A stretch of DNA of 64,000 nucleotides. It comes from Draconibacterium halophilum (GTDB lineage Bacteria > Bacteroidota > Bacteroidia > Bacteroidales > Prolixibacteraceae). The stretch is taken from the NCBI RefSeq assembly GCF_010448835.1, contig NZ_CP048409.1:2054001-2118000 (forward strand). Direction: 5' to 3'. The position numbers and the translations under genes were made by a program. Shown piece by piece: positions 8,435 through 17,459 of this stretch; position 1 is the stretch's first letter, and each line of letters starts with the position of its first letter. The notes under the pieces were generated by a model, which worked only from the letters and a program-made list of their open reading frames with translations, had not been told where the DNA came from and searched no databases.

Positions 8435-8859
8435 AGTGGTTTTTAGTGCTAAATGTCATCTTGCTTTGCAGCAATTTCATTTATTACTTTTCCATTATTT
8501 CTTTTTGAACGTTGTTGCTTTGTTAAAGCGTGTGCAAAAGTAGAAATTGTTTTTACACTGGCAAAGGAAATTGAAAAAAAATGGTGAAAAAAAAAGAATT
8601 CACATTTTGCGGTGTAAGCGAATGAAGATAGGGGATAGAGCTATCTTAACATAACTTTAATCGATGCGAAATGTGATTCGTTTATTCCCGTTTTTATCTG
8701 GTTATAAACCAATAAGTTTCAATGGTTGAAAGGAGGGCTGGAATTTATTCAATCAAAAGTTGTGCAATTTGTTTAATATTTTGTTTTTATAGATTAAACA
8801 AAATGGATTTCTGTCTGTTTATTAAAGCTGAGAAATTAGAACCAGAAATACCAGAAAAG
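8435..8859. other. Intergenic region between tRNA-Ser and folE
   Basis: This 425-nt region is AT-rich. It holds the minus-strand tRNA promoter at 8535-8565 and otherwise no convincing gene. An in-frame extension of folE begins at 8722, with an ATG at 8803, but it looks non-conserved. No palindromes or repeats stand out. Confidence 0.5.
8535..8565 (-). promoter_or_regulatory. Promoter of the tRNA-Ser/tRNA-Pro operon
   Basis: Read on the minus strand, TTTG (8565-8562) is followed after exactly 19 nt by TACTTTTG (8542-8535). This matches the Bacteroidota -33/-7 consensus TTTG-N19-TAnnTTTG. Transcription would start near 8529, about 95 nt before tRNA-Ser. Confidence 0.85.
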
Positions 8860-9573
8860 ATGAGTTACAGAGAAGAAATAATATATACCAGCGTTAACCA
8901 TAAAAAGAATGGAAAGGTAAACGGCCAAAATAAGCACGAGTTAATTGGCGATAATCATATTGCCACATCAATGGATACGCCCATGCGCAATGATGCTTTC
9001 GAGCTGAGTGACGAAAGAAAAATGGCGATTATTGAAGACAAATTTCGCGATATAATGAAAACTATGGGGCTTGATTTGAATGATGATAGTCTGAAAGGAA
9101 CGCCGCATCGTGTAGCCAAAATGTTTGTACAAGAAATTTTTAGTGGATTAAACCCGGCAAATAAACCAAAGATCTCGGTATTCGAGAACAAATTCAATTA
9201 TGGAGAAATGCTCGTGGAAAGGAATATCAATCTGAATTCCACTTGCGAACATCATTTTCTGCCGATAGTAGGGAAAGCACACGTAGCTTACATTTCATCG
9301 CGCGAAGTAATTGGATTGAGCAAAATTAACCGTATTGTCGACTATTTTGCACGCCGTCCGCAGGTTCAGGAACGCTTAACGGTACAAATTGCCAACGAGC
9401 TTAAAACAATACTTAAAACTGATGATGTAGCAGTTGTTATCGATGCCAAGCACATGTGTGTATCGTCACGCGGAATCCAGGATGAAAGTAGCAGTACTGT
9501 TACTGCCGAATATTCCGGAAAGTTCAAAGACAAAAGTGTTCGCGAAGAGTTCCTGAGATATATCGAACTCTAA
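8860..9573 (+). CDS. folE: GTP cyclohydrolase I
   Basis: FolE converts GTP to 7,8-dihydroneopterin triphosphate, the first step toward tetrahydrofolate and, in many bacteria, queuosine precursors. With the ATG at 8860 the protein has 237 residues. Zinc and catalytic motifs are intact: NSTCEHHF (Cys129, His131, His132), RIVDYFARRPQVQERLT, and KHMCVSSRG (Cys200). Frames open upstream to 8722 with another ATG at 8803, but those residues look non-conserved. The core domain starts at about DAFELSDERK, so even 8971 could be the start. It is convergent with the PQQ-type lipoprotein gene, 7 nt apart. Confidence 0.93.
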   Translation: MSYREEIIYTSVNHKKNGKVNGQNKHELIGDNHIATSMDTPMRNDAFELSDERKMAIIEDKFRDIMKTMGLDLNDDSLKGTPHRVAKMFVQEIFSGLNPANKPKISVFENKFNYGEMLVERNINLNSTCEHHFLPIVGKAHVAYISSREVIGLSKINRIVDYFARRPQVQERLTVQIANELKTILKTDDVAVVIDAKHMCVSSRGIQDESSSTVTAEYSGKFKDKSVREEFLRYIEL

Positions 9574-9580
9574 CTTTCTT

Positions 9581-10816
9581 TTAAATATCGAATGCCATCA
9601 ACACTTGCCCGTGACGTTGATACAAAACACCATTTTTTATAACAGGATGCGAGAAATGCTCTTTTGTTCCTCTTGATATTTTAAAATCACTGATCTGGTT
9701 CATTTTACCGGATTCATTAAAATCGATTAACGACAAGGTTCCGTTTTGGCCATAATAATAAAGCATGTTATCAGCTGAAATAACAGCTCCCCAACCCAAT
9801 TTTAGCGAATCAGTTAATTCTCCACTGCTTGCATCAATACTTCTAAAGAGCTTTTTTGAAGTTGCTGTACCGTATAAATGGTTGTCAATTTTTACAATTC
9901 CTCCCATGTAACTGTCGAAGCCTTTATTGCACCATACTTCAGTAATCTCAGTTCCGTCTTCCGAAAGTTGAAGTTTTACTCCGCAATTTCCATCGCCGGC
10001 TGCGTAATAAATTGCTCCATTATCGTAAATCACACCATTGCTATGTGTGTCGCCCATACCCGGTTGACGTTTGTCAAGTGGTGTATTATCTTGTGCATGT
10101 GTCCATAATAGCTCACCTGTTTCAGTATCAAAGCCCATCATATTATATGCCGAAAATGTGACAAAGATATTGCGCGATGGCATCTTAATTAACGTTCCAG
10201 GATTGTAACCTGAGCGTTCGCTGTGTCCTTCGTTGCTCCAAATTAATTCTCCTGTAAAACGGTTTAAGGCAACCACATTGTGTTCTTCTCCGCCGGGTGT
10301 CCAGAAAACTTTGTCGCCATCAATAACAGGTGCTTCCGAATGGCCAAAACGGGGATAAATACCATTAAAATCTTCAACAAATCGTTTTTCCCAAAGGAGC
10401 TCACCGTTCGAGCGATTTAAGCAATGTAAATTTCCCATTCCCGAACCAACATAAATTAAATCGTCAACTACGGTTGGTTGCGAGCGCGATCCCGGATAAC
10501 TCTTTACCCATTCTTTTCCAAATGGCACTTCCCATTTTTTCTGGCCGTTTAAATCAATACAGAATAATGTTGCTGTGCTATCAATTGCTCCTGTTATAAA
10601 AATTTCATTGTCGGTTATGGTTGGCGAGCCAAATCCATCTCCTATGTTTTCAACATACCAAAGTTCTTTCGGTCCGTTCTCCGGCCATTCTTTTAAAAGA
10701 TTTTGTTCATCGAAAATACCTTTACGGTCTTCGCCACGCCATTGGAAAATCTCGGTTTTGTTTGAACTGCATGAAAAGAAGAATAGGGTTATGGATAGAA
10801 AAATCAGGAATTTCAT
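9581..10816 (-). CDS. PQQ-like beta-propeller lipoprotein
   Basis: This 411-residue protein has a lipoprotein signal (FFFSCSSN, Cys16). It consists of repeated PQQ/pyrrolo-quinoline-type blades seen as GELLWEKRF, GELIWSNEG, GELLWTHAQ and DASSGEL, each with the preceding VVALNRFTG-like strand. The early QWRGEDRKGIF matches outer-membrane-anchored propeller proteins annotated as PQQ-binding-like in Bacteroidota. No dehydrogenase catalytic residues or haem motifs are apparent, so it is more likely a binding or scaffold protein than an alcohol dehydrogenase. It is monocistronic. Confidence 0.85.
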   Translation of the reverse strand: MKFLIFLSITLFFFSCSSNKTEIFQWRGEDRKGIFDEQNLLKEWPENGPKELWYVENIGDGFGSPTITDNEIFITGAIDSTATLFCIDLNGQKKWEVPFGKEWVKSYPGSRSQPTVVDDLIYVGSGMGNLHCLNRSNGELLWEKRFVEDFNGIYPRFGHSEAPVIDGDKVFWTPGGEEHNVVALNRFTGELIWSNEGHSERSGYNPGTLIKMPSRNIFVTFSAYNMMGFDTETGELLWTHAQDNTPLDKRQPGMGDTHSNGVIYDNGAIYYAAGDGNCGVKLQLSEDGTEITEVWCNKGFDSYMGGIVKIDNHLYGTATSKKLFRSIDASSGELTDSLKLGWGAVISADNMLYYYGQNGTLSLIDFNESGKMNQISDFKISRGTKEHFSHPVIKNGVLYQRHGQVLMAFDI

Positions 10817-10955
10817 TTTGGTGTTTTTGTTTATAAATAATGGTATGCATTATTAGCTGATTATTACAGCTTAAATGAGAAAATTGCTGTTTTTTCAGTT
10901 AAATAACAAGATACCGCATTTGAGATTTGATGTATATCCGGTTGAAGATTTTGTT

Positions 10956-11933
10956 CTAAGAATCAAAATAGCGATACACCTCGTCGTAGTTTTTAACTTC
11001 CATCAGGTCGGCACGCATTTTTGCCGCCCCAGGAAAGGAGTTCAGGTAGATTTTGTAAAAACGTTTCAGGATATTGAAATTTTTGTCGGGGCTCCAGGTT
11101 TCTTCAAACAGTCGGGTGTGTGCAAGCAGTTTTTCAATTCGGTCGTGCATTGAAATTTCTTCTTTTTCAGGATTAAAAAACCAGGGATTCTGAAAAATGC
11201 CACGACCAATCATTACTCCGTCAACACCGGTTTGGCTGACCCGATCCAGTCCTTGTTGGTAAGAAAATAAATCGCCGTTTCCATGAACGGGAATATGGGG
11301 TTTCAGATTTTTTTTTAGTTGAACGGCTTTTGCAATTTCGTCCCAGTTGGCATCGCCATCCGATTGCATGCGTTGCGTACGTCCGTGCAGAATAATGGCT
11401 GCCGGATCAACTTCCAGTAAATTGGCAATCCAGTTTTCGGTGATGTGTTCTTTTATTCCTGTTCGGGTTTTAACACTCACGGGTAGGTGAGTAGCTTCTT
11501 TTGTGGCCAGGATAATTTCTTTGGCACGCTCCGGTTCGCCGATCAGTGCACTACAGGCACCAATCTTGAATACCTTTTTTACCGGGCAGCCCATGTTTAT
11601 GTCGATGCCGTCGAAATCGTAATTTTCGCTAATGTATTTGGCAATGTTGTGATAGATTTCCGGATCACGCCCCCAGATTTGGGCAATAATTTTAATGTTA
11701 AGTTTTTTGAGCAAAGCACGTTCCGAGTCATTTACAATCAATCGTTCCGAAACCCGTTCGCGTCCAACCGGATGATTCATACCCTCAACAGAAGTAAACT
11801 CCGTAAAAACCAGGTGTAGCTTTTCAGGTGCTGCCATTCCCATTACGATCTCACGAAAAACTGTATCGGTAACATCCTCCATTGGAGCTAACGAAAAAAC
11901 AGGACTTTTAAAATCTTGCCAAAAATTGTTCAT
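10956..11933 (-). CDS. dus: tRNA-dihydrouridine synthase
   Basis: This flavoprotein reduces uridines in the tRNA D-loop. With the ATG at 11933 (a TTG at 11942 is also in frame) it has 325 residues. The FMN-binding entry LAPMEDVTD, the catalytic Cys near 116 in NMGCPVKKV, and VSVKTRTGI and IILHGRTQ all fit the Dus family TIM barrel. Phosphate-binding residues follow in VDGVMIGRGIF. Which uridine position is modified (DusA, B or C type) cannot be assigned safely. It is a single gene; the region just upstream contains a REP-like palindromic element. Confidence 0.92.
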   Translation of the reverse strand: MNNFWQDFKSPVFSLAPMEDVTDTVFREIVMGMAAPEKLHLVFTEFTSVEGMNHPVGRERVSERLIVNDSERALLKKLNIKIIAQIWGRDPEIYHNIAKYISENYDFDGIDINMGCPVKKVFKIGACSALIGEPERAKEIILATKEATHLPVSVKTRTGIKEHITENWIANLLEVDPAAIILHGRTQRMQSDGDANWDEIAKAVQLKKNLKPHIPVHGNGDLFSYQQGLDRVSQTGVDGVMIGRGIFQNPWFFNPEKEEISMHDRIEKLLAHTRLFEETWSPDKNFNILKRFYKIYLNSFPGAAKMRADLMEVKNYDEVYRYFDS

Positions 11934-11964
11934 TGCTTGCAAAAATAGAAAATGTGTGGAAATG

Positions 11965-12061
11965 CCTGAACGTCATTCCGAATTTAGTTCGGAATCTAAT
12001 TTATGCCATATAATGATCCTGAAACACCTGCCTGACGGCAGTCAGGAGTTCAGGATGACGT
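11965..12061. repeat. REP-like palindromic intergenic element
   Basis: Outer ends CGTCATTCCGAA and TTCAGGATGACG are imperfect inverted repeats about 90 nt apart. Inside lie a short hairpin (TTCCGAA...TTCGGAA) and a second, nested one around CTGCCTGACGGCAGTCAGG. The ends resemble other GTCA...CTGA elements in this window (42829-42862 and 60941-61099). It has no coding content. Confidence 0.6.
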
Positions 12062-12075
12062 CTAATGTTATCTCT

Positions 12076-13116
12076 TTATTGAACGTTTAATTTTTCTTGC
12101 TCAGCTTTCATTAACGAAAGGCTTTTTCTGAATTTGCGACTGTTGCCAAAACCGATGCGTAAATCCAACTGGCGGCCGGTTCCCTTTACTTTTTCATCAG
12201 CACATTCGGGAGTGCAACAACCATGGTATTTCTCGGCACACTCCGGGCACTGAATAAACAGGATATGACAACCTTGATTATCGCAGTTAGTATGCAAATC
12301 ACAGGGTTTTCCACACTGATGGCACTTTGAAATTACTTCGCCGTTTACACTTTCGCCCAAACGTTCGTCAAAAACAAAATTTTTACCAATAAATTTTGAA
12401 TCCAGCTTAGCCGTATTAATCTGGCGGGCATATTCCAGAATTCCGCCGTGCAGCTGGTTAACATCCTGAAATCCCTTGTGTTTTAAATAAGCACTTGCTT
12501 TTTCGCAGCGAATACCTCCGGTACAGTACAACAGTATTTTTTTATTTTTTTTGTCTTCTAACAAGTCGGTAACAATTTCCAGCTCTTCGCGGAAAGTATC
12601 CGCCTCCGGGCAAATGGCGCCTTCAAAACGACCGATCTCACTTTCGTAATAATTGCGCATATCAACAACCACGGTATTTTCTTCTCCGATGTGCTGGTGG
12701 AATTCAACGCCTGATAAGTGTTTGCCTACGTTGGTAACATCGTAGGCACCGTCGTCCAAACCATCGGCAACCAATTTAGGGCGCACTTTTATGGTTAATT
12801 TATAAAATGATTTTCCATCGTCTTCAATGGCATATTTAATCGGAATCTCCTTAAAAATTTCATGACGTTCCAATGTTTTTATAAATGCCTTCCAATGATG
12901 CTCCGGTACGCTCATTTGTGCGTTAATCCCTTCGCAGGCCACATAAATGCGTCCGAAACAATCCAACGGAAACCAATCGCGAAATAGTTCATCTCTGAAT
13001 TCTTGTGGATTTTCCAGAATATGGTAGCGATAAAATGAAATCGTTTTGCGTTGAAAGGTTTCTTCTGCCAACTTTTTTTTCAACTCTTCCTTGTTTACCC
13101 GATTATATAAAAACAT
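12076..13116 (-). CDS. trhO: tRNA uridine(34) hydroxylase, rhodanese-type (TrhO/YceA)
   Basis: TrhO catalyses oxygen-dependent 5-hydroxylation of U34 in some tRNAs. With the ATG at 13116 the protein has 346 residues. An N-terminal acylphosphatase-like region (FRDWFPLDCFGRIYVACEGINAQM) is followed by a rhodanese domain with catalytic Cys near 197 in YCTGGIRCEK, and a Cys-rich tail (CHQCGKPC, CPECAEKYHGCC). A longer frame reaches 13275, but a perfect promoter at 13141-13171 lies inside that extension, so the shorter start is strongly preferred. It is divergent from the serine hydrolase gene. Confidence 0.92.
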   Translation of the reverse strand: MFLYNRVNKEELKKKLAEETFQRKTISFYRYHILENPQEFRDELFRDWFPLDCFGRIYVACEGINAQMSVPEHHWKAFIKTLERHEIFKEIPIKYAIEDDGKSFYKLTIKVRPKLVADGLDDGAYDVTNVGKHLSGVEFHQHIGEENTVVVDMRNYYESEIGRFEGAICPEADTFREELEIVTDLLEDKKNKKILLYCTGGIRCEKASAYLKHKGFQDVNQLHGGILEYARQINTAKLDSKFIGKNFVFDERLGESVNGEVISKCHQCGKPCDLHTNCDNQGCHILFIQCPECAEKYHGCCTPECADEKVKGTGRQLDLRIGFGNSRKFRKSLSLMKAEQEKLNVQ

Positions 13117-13140
13117 GTTACCTGCGTTTAAAATGCGCCG

Positions 13141-13171
13141 CAAAAATACATAATTTGGCAAAAAGAGCAAA
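13141..13171 (-). promoter_or_regulatory. Promoter of trhO
   Basis: On the minus strand TTTG (13171-13168) and TATTTTTG (13148-13141) are separated by exactly 19 nt, an ideal Bacteroidota promoter. The expected start of transcription lies about 15-20 nt before the ATG at 13116. This decides the translational start. Confidence 0.8.
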
Positions 13172-13276
13172 AAAGATGATTTATTCTTTAATGCGCAGTA
13201 TTTCAGCGCTACCGTTTTTTCTTGTAACTTTAAATATCTTCTGATATAAAAATCTGTAACATAAATATTTACCACG

Positions 13277-14344
13277 ATGAAAAAACTGATTTATCTGCTG
13301 ACTGTTTTGTTTTTATTCGGTATTTCATGTACAACTGAAGACCCAAAAACAAAAGAAGCAGAACACTATCTGGAACAATTGCGTGTTGAAAGTGAATCGA
13401 TAGGGTGGACAGCTACCGTTTCGGTCGATAATGAGATGGTCTTATCAAAAGGATTTGGATTAGCACACTACGAGCAACAGGTGCCGGTTTATCCCGGAAA
13501 AACAAAGTTTAGGATTGGAAGTATTTCAAAGGCCCTAACAGCTGCCGGGTTGGGGATTCTGATAGAGGAAGGTAAAATAGATCTTGATGCTCCTGTCCAG
13601 AAATATGTTCCTGGTTTCCCGGAAAAGAGACACGAGATAACCACACGACAAGTGGCCGGACATTTGGCCGGAATTCGTCATTACCGCGGAAACGAATTTC
13701 TTTCCTCGAAATACTATCCGACGGTGAAAGAAGGATTGGCGATTTTTATGAATGATACACTGCTTTTTGAGCCGGGGACAAAATACAGCTATTCCAGTTA
13801 TGGTTTTAATCTGCTGAGTGCAGTTATGGAAGGGGCGTCGGGCGAGGAGTTTCTGCATTTTATGCAAACACGGGTTTTCGATCCGCTGGAAATGACAGAA
13901 ACGACAGCCGAACGTATGGATTCTCTCATATTGTTTCGCGCCGGTTATTACGATATGAATAACGGAAAGGTGATAAATGCACCCTTCGTTGATAATAGTT
14001 ACAAATGGGCAGGCGGTGGTTTTATTTCTACCTCTGAAGATTTGGTAAAGTTCGGAAATGGCATGCTAAACAATACGCTTTTTTCAGAAGAAGTAAAACG
14101 ACTGTTGATTACTCCTCAAACCTTGAGGAATGGTGAAAAGACAGGATATGGAATGGGATTTTCTTCCGGGGTTGACGAATTTGGACGTGAATACTACGGG
14201 CATGGCGGTGGATCGGTAGGTGGTTGCAGTAATTTGATTATTTATCCTGGCGAAAAAATGGTGGTAGCCGTAATTACCAACGACACCAATGCGAAAGTGG
14301 GGGGTGAGATATACAAAATAGCAGAACTGTTGTTAGAAAATTAG
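13277..14344 (+). CDS. Serine hydrolase lipoprotein (beta-lactamase class C/PBP4* family)
   Basis: This 355-residue exported protein has a lipobox (FGISC, Cys18) and the class C beta-lactamase fold motifs. These are SxxK as Ser82-Ile-Ser-Lys85, the Tyr-containing YSSYGFN motif near 173, and HGGGSVGG near 315 in place of KTG. Such enzymes include D-aminopeptidases, esterases and peptidoglycan-acting proteins; true beta-lactamase activity is not implied. It is followed by a strong hairpin terminator and is convergent with the subtilase gene. Confidence 0.9.
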   Translation: MKKLIYLLTVLFLFGISCTTEDPKTKEAEHYLEQLRVESESIGWTATVSVDNEMVLSKGFGLAHYEQQVPVYPGKTKFRIGSISKALTAAGLGILIEEGKIDLDAPVQKYVPGFPEKRHEITTRQVAGHLAGIRHYRGNEFLSSKYYPTVKEGLAIFMNDTLLFEPGTKYSYSSYGFNLLSAVMEGASGEEFLHFMQTRVFDPLEMTETTAERMDSLILFRAGYYDMNNGKVINAPFVDNSYKWAGGGFISTSEDLVKFGNGMLNNTLFSEEVKRLLITPQTLRNGEKTGYGMGFSSGVDEFGREYYGHGGGSVGGCSNLIIYPGEKMVVAVITNDTNAKVGGEIYKIAELLLEN

Positions 14345-14349
14345 CATTA

Positions 14350-14378
14350 AAAAAACCCGGAGTATAAATCCGGGTTTT
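14350..14378. terminator. Bidirectional terminator between serine hydrolase and subtilase
   Basis: AAAACCCGGA (14352-14361) pairs with TCCGGGTTTT (14369-14378), giving a 10-bp stem with A/T runs on both sides between two convergent genes. Confidence 0.85.
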
Positions 14379-14398
14379 GAAATATAGAAAGTATTTAT

Positions 14399-15610
14399 TT
14401 ACAAATGAATGATCGAATCTGCATTTCCGTCAGGATCACCATTAACAGAACCATCTGAGTTTTTTGATCCCATTAATAGCACACCAGCTGCGTGTGGTGC
14501 AGCCATTGATGTTCCGCTAATTGTGTTATAACCTCCATTTTTCCAGGTTGAAAGAATACTGTATCCCGGTGCACAATAATCAACGCCACTTCCGTAATTC
14601 GAGAAATAAGCCCAATTGTCATTAATATCACAGGCTGAAATAGTGTAAATATTTGTTCCATTAACTCGCGCAGGAGAATGGTTATTAGCATTGTCACTTT
14701 CGTTACCGGCAGCCAGAACAAATGTACAGCTTGATGAGGCCGCTAAAACAGCAGCGTCAAGAGTTGTTGAAACACCACCGCCAAGGCTCATATTTGCCAC
14801 ATCACCTGAAGAAGCATTGTTTGCTACATAGTCAACTCCTGCAACAACTCCTGAAATGGTCCCGCTTCCTCTACGGTCGAGCACGCGCACGGCAACAACA
14901 GATGCTCCGGCTGCAACGCCAACAACACCTTCGTTGTTATCAATTGCTGCAATTGTTCCTGCCACATGCGTTCCATGTCCGTTTTCATCATCAGCACCAG
15001 CTTTACGCGAATTTGTAAAATCTTTACTAAGACCAGTATTAACATTTAAGTCGGGGTGATCCAAATCAATCCCTGAATCAATGACCCAGGCAACTTTACC
15101 TGTCCCGACAGCAGCACCTCCAACACGGGTAATGCCCCATGGCGTTTCCTGCGTTGGAGTTTCGCCTCCCGTATCGCCACCATCTCCTTTATTTGGTCCT
15201 TTTCCCGGAGGCGGAGCCAGCGATACCACTTTGTCGGCTTCTATGTATGCAACCGAGGGCTCATTCTCAAGTTTCTTTAATTGCCCGGGAGCAATTTTTA
15301 CTGAAAAGCCTTTTAAGGCAGTTCCGTACATGTGTCCAAGTTCACCGTCCGTAATACCGGCACGTTTTAAAATTTTTGCTGATTTGGCTTTTACTGCATT
15401 TTGTTTCTTTTCGTAACCTTTCAGTTTTGCCAGTTCTTCCGTTAATTCAGCGTCATTCAGAACTACTATGTAACTATTCTTTAATGAGGATGCTGATTTA
15501 AGCTCAAAAGCTTCATCACCGGTTTCGTCGGTTACAATTGTTTTATCACACGAATAGATTAATATTCCGGCACAGAAAAGAGCCAGAACTTTCAAATGCA
15601 TTTTTTTCAT
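14399..15610 (-). CDS. Subtilisin-like serine protease (S8) with I9 propeptide, lipoprotein
   Basis: With the ATG at 15610 this is a 403-residue exported protease. A lipobox (LIYSC, Cys21) is followed by an inhibitor-I9 propeptide (YIVVLNDAELTEELAKLKG to YIEADKVV), a Gly/Pro-rich linker, and the S8 domain. The triad is complete: Asp178 in VIDSGIDLDHPD, His212 in NGHGTHVAGT, and Ser368 in SGTSMAAPHAAG. The sequence resembles the proteinase K/thermitase branch. A frame open upstream to 15667 adds a non-signal-like stretch and was trimmed. It ends soon after the catalytic domain, with no type IX secretion tail. Confidence 0.92.
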   Translation of the reverse strand: MKKMHLKVLALFCAGILIYSCDKTIVTDETGDEAFELKSASSLKNSYIVVLNDAELTEELAKLKGYEKKQNAVKAKSAKILKRAGITDGELGHMYGTALKGFSVKIAPGQLKKLENEPSVAYIEADKVVSLAPPPGKGPNKGDGGDTGGETPTQETPWGITRVGGAAVGTGKVAWVIDSGIDLDHPDLNVNTGLSKDFTNSRKAGADDENGHGTHVAGTIAAIDNNEGVVGVAAGASVVAVRVLDRRGSGTISGVVAGVDYVANNASSGDVANMSLGGGVSTTLDAAVLAASSSCTFVLAAGNESDNANNHSPARVNGTNIYTISACDINDNWAYFSNYGSGVDYCAPGYSILSTWKNGGYNTISGTSMAAPHAAGVLLMGSKNSDGSVNGDPDGNADSIIHL

Positions 15611-15667
15611 AAAGTAATTTTTAGTGAGTAAATAAATTATAAGCGTTTTGTGTTTATTCTTAAGCAT

Positions 15668-15706
15668 AAAAAAGAGCTGCTTGTAGAATACAAACAGCTC
15701 TTTTAA
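15668..15706 (-). terminator. Terminator downstream of the TlpA-like gene
   Basis: AAAAGAGCTG (15670-15679) pairs with CAGCTCTTTT (15695-15704). The hairpin follows the stop of the thioredoxin gene on the minus strand and precedes the subtilase promoter region. Confidence 0.85.
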
Positions 15707-15722
15707 TATTTTTGTTTAAACA

Positions 15723-16229
15723 CTATTTTAATAATTCACTCACTTTCTCAATAATTTTATTGAATTCATCCTCCTTAAAACCAATGGAAGCAACGGCAAT
15801 TTTTCCATTTTTATCGATTACAAAATTACGCGGAATATTTTGTTTCGCGTATTTTGAAAAGATATCGCGTTCGGGATCGGGGTAGAAGGGGAGGGAGTAA
15901 TTGTTGTCGGCTTTAAATTTATTAACGGTTGCCCAGTCGTGTTCGCGGCCAATTACCAAAACCTCAAAATTTTCGTTTTGCTTCAGTTTTAGATAAACTT
16001 CCTTTTCAAGATGCGGTAACTCTTTGCGGCATGGCGGACACCAGGTGGCAAAAAAGTTAATCCACACTACTTTCCCTTTCAAATCTGAGAGTTTTTTTAC
16101 CGAACCATCTTCCATAGTTATTGAAAAGTCTGGTGCAGTATCTCCTTCTTTTACAAGGGTATATTCGTCCTGTGCATAACTATTTATAGCTAAAAACGCC
16201 AGTAGCAGAAGTGTTGTTAATCGTTTCAT
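15723..16229 (-). CDS. TlpA-like periplasmic thioredoxin
   Basis: This 168-residue exported thiol-disulfide oxidoreductase has a type I signal peptide (cleavage near INSYAQ) followed by a TlpA/ResA-type thioredoxin fold. The active site is WCPPC (Cys64, Cys67), with the cis-Pro in IPRNFVID. It probably reduces disulfides in the periplasm, for example in apocytochromes or other envelope proteins, but no partner gene is nearby. It is flanked by terminators on both sides, so it is monocistronic. Confidence 0.92.
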   Translation of the reverse strand: MKRLTTLLLLAFLAINSYAQDEYTLVKEGDTAPDFSITMEDGSVKKLSDLKGKVVWINFFATWCPPCRKELPHLEKEVYLKLKQNENFEVLVIGREHDWATVNKFKADNNYSLPFYPDPERDIFSKYAKQNIPRNFVIDKNGKIAVASIGFKEDEFNKIIEKVSELLK

Positions 16230-16284
16230 GTCGAAATTTTAATGTATTATAATCTTGTGCAATGTAGTTATATGAGGTGAAAAC

Positions 16285-16319
16285 AAAAACACCCACTTAA
16301 ATTTTAAGCAGGTGTTTTC
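16285..16319 (-). terminator. Terminator downstream of purC
   Basis: The arms AAAACACCCACTTAA and TTAAGCAGGTGTTTT (16287-16318) form an interrupted stem of about 12 pairs, followed by T residues on the minus strand. Confidence 0.8.
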
Positions 16320-16339
16320 CGTTTATTGTGGTTGTTCTA

Positions 16340-17293
16340 TTATGCTTTTTGCTTCAAAAAATCAGTAACCGCAGTTTCAATTCGGTCTTCAATTTTTGAT
16401 GTGTCTGATTTTACAAATTTATCGCCGGTGATATTCTCGTAAAGCTCAATGTATCTTTCCGATACCTCATTTACAAACGATTCCGGAATTTCAGGGAGTA
16501 CATCGCCATCGCGCCCCTGGAAATTGTTATCCATTAACCACTCGCGAACAAATTCTTTCGAAAGCTGCTTTTGGTTTTCACCTTTGTCAAAACGTTCCTG
16601 ATAACCATCGGCGTAGAAATAGCGTGACGAGTCGGGTGTGTGGATTTCATCAATCAGATAGATCTGACCATCTTTTTTACCAAACTCGTATTTGGTGTCC
16701 ACCAATATCAAGCCCATTTCTTTGGCAATTTCGCTACCGCGTTTAAACAGTTCCAGCGAAATACGCTCCAGTTCCACGTAATCTTCTTCCGAAACCAATC
16801 CTTGTTTAATAATCTCTTCGCGCGAAATATTTTCGTCGTGAGCGCCTTGTTCTGCTTTTGTTGTTGGCGTTAACAGTGGCTCAGGAAAAGCCTGGTGTTC
16901 TTTTAACCCTTCTGGAAGTGGAACCCCGCAAATATCGCGACCGCCATTTTTATACAATCTCCACGAACTTCCGGTTAAATAACCACGAACAATCATTTCT
17001 ACCGGGAAAGTTTCGCAAAAATGACCCACTGTTACATTCGGGTCGGGTGTTGCTATTTTCCAGTTCGGAACAATATCAGAAGTGGCATCCAGAAATTTCT
17101 CTGCAATCTGGTTTAGTACCTGCCCTTTAAAAGGAATTCCTTTTGGCAGCACCACATCGAATGCCGAAATCCGATCTGATACGACCATCACCAAAAAATC
17201 ATCGTTGATGTTGTATACGTCGCGAACTTTACCTTTGTAGTGGCTCTTTTGTCCCGGAAAATTGAAACTTGTTTTTGTAAGTGCGTTACCCAT
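16340..17293 (-). CDS. purC: Phosphoribosylaminoimidazole-succinocarboxamide synthase
   Basis: PurC ligates aspartate to CAIR in de novo purine synthesis, using ATP. The 317-residue length matches the longer SAICAR synthetases of the Ade1 type rather than the roughly 240-residue enterobacterial form. Recognisable segments include KGKVRDVYNIND near the N-terminus, VVSDRISAFDVVLPKGIPFKG, the catalytic region EMIVRGYLTGSSWR, and LVDTKYEFGKKDG with IDEIHTPDSSRY. It lies alone between PhoH and its own terminator. A possible -7 element TAAATTTG occurs at 17367-17360. Confidence 0.96.
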   Translation of the reverse strand: MGNALTKTSFNFPGQKSHYKGKVRDVYNINDDFLVMVVSDRISAFDVVLPKGIPFKGQVLNQIAEKFLDATSDIVPNWKIATPDPNVTVGHFCETFPVEMIVRGYLTGSSWRLYKNGGRDICGVPLPEGLKEHQAFPEPLLTPTTKAEQGAHDENISREEIIKQGLVSEEDYVELERISLELFKRGSEIAKEMGLILVDTKYEFGKKDGQIYLIDEIHTPDSSRYFYADGYQERFDKGENQKQLSKEFVREWLMDNNFQGRDGDVLPEIPESFVNEVSERYIELYENITGDKFVKSDTSKIEDRIETAVTDFLKQKA

Positions 17294-17459
17294 TTTGTTG
17301 AATATTTATTGTTGTATTGATACTTATTTCCTGCTTAAATACCTCTTCGATTTTTACTACAAATTTAGCTGGTTTTTGTTTGATGCTTTAAATTGCCAAA
17401 TTGAAAAACTGTTTAATTGTATAACTGTTTATTCATCTGGTAATTAGTTGGATAATGTT

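Noticed and set aside
14722..15416. Several plus-strand open frames opposite the subtilase gene
   Set aside because: They are antisense to a protease with complete triad and propeptide; composition is Pro/Leu/Gln-rich shadow coding.
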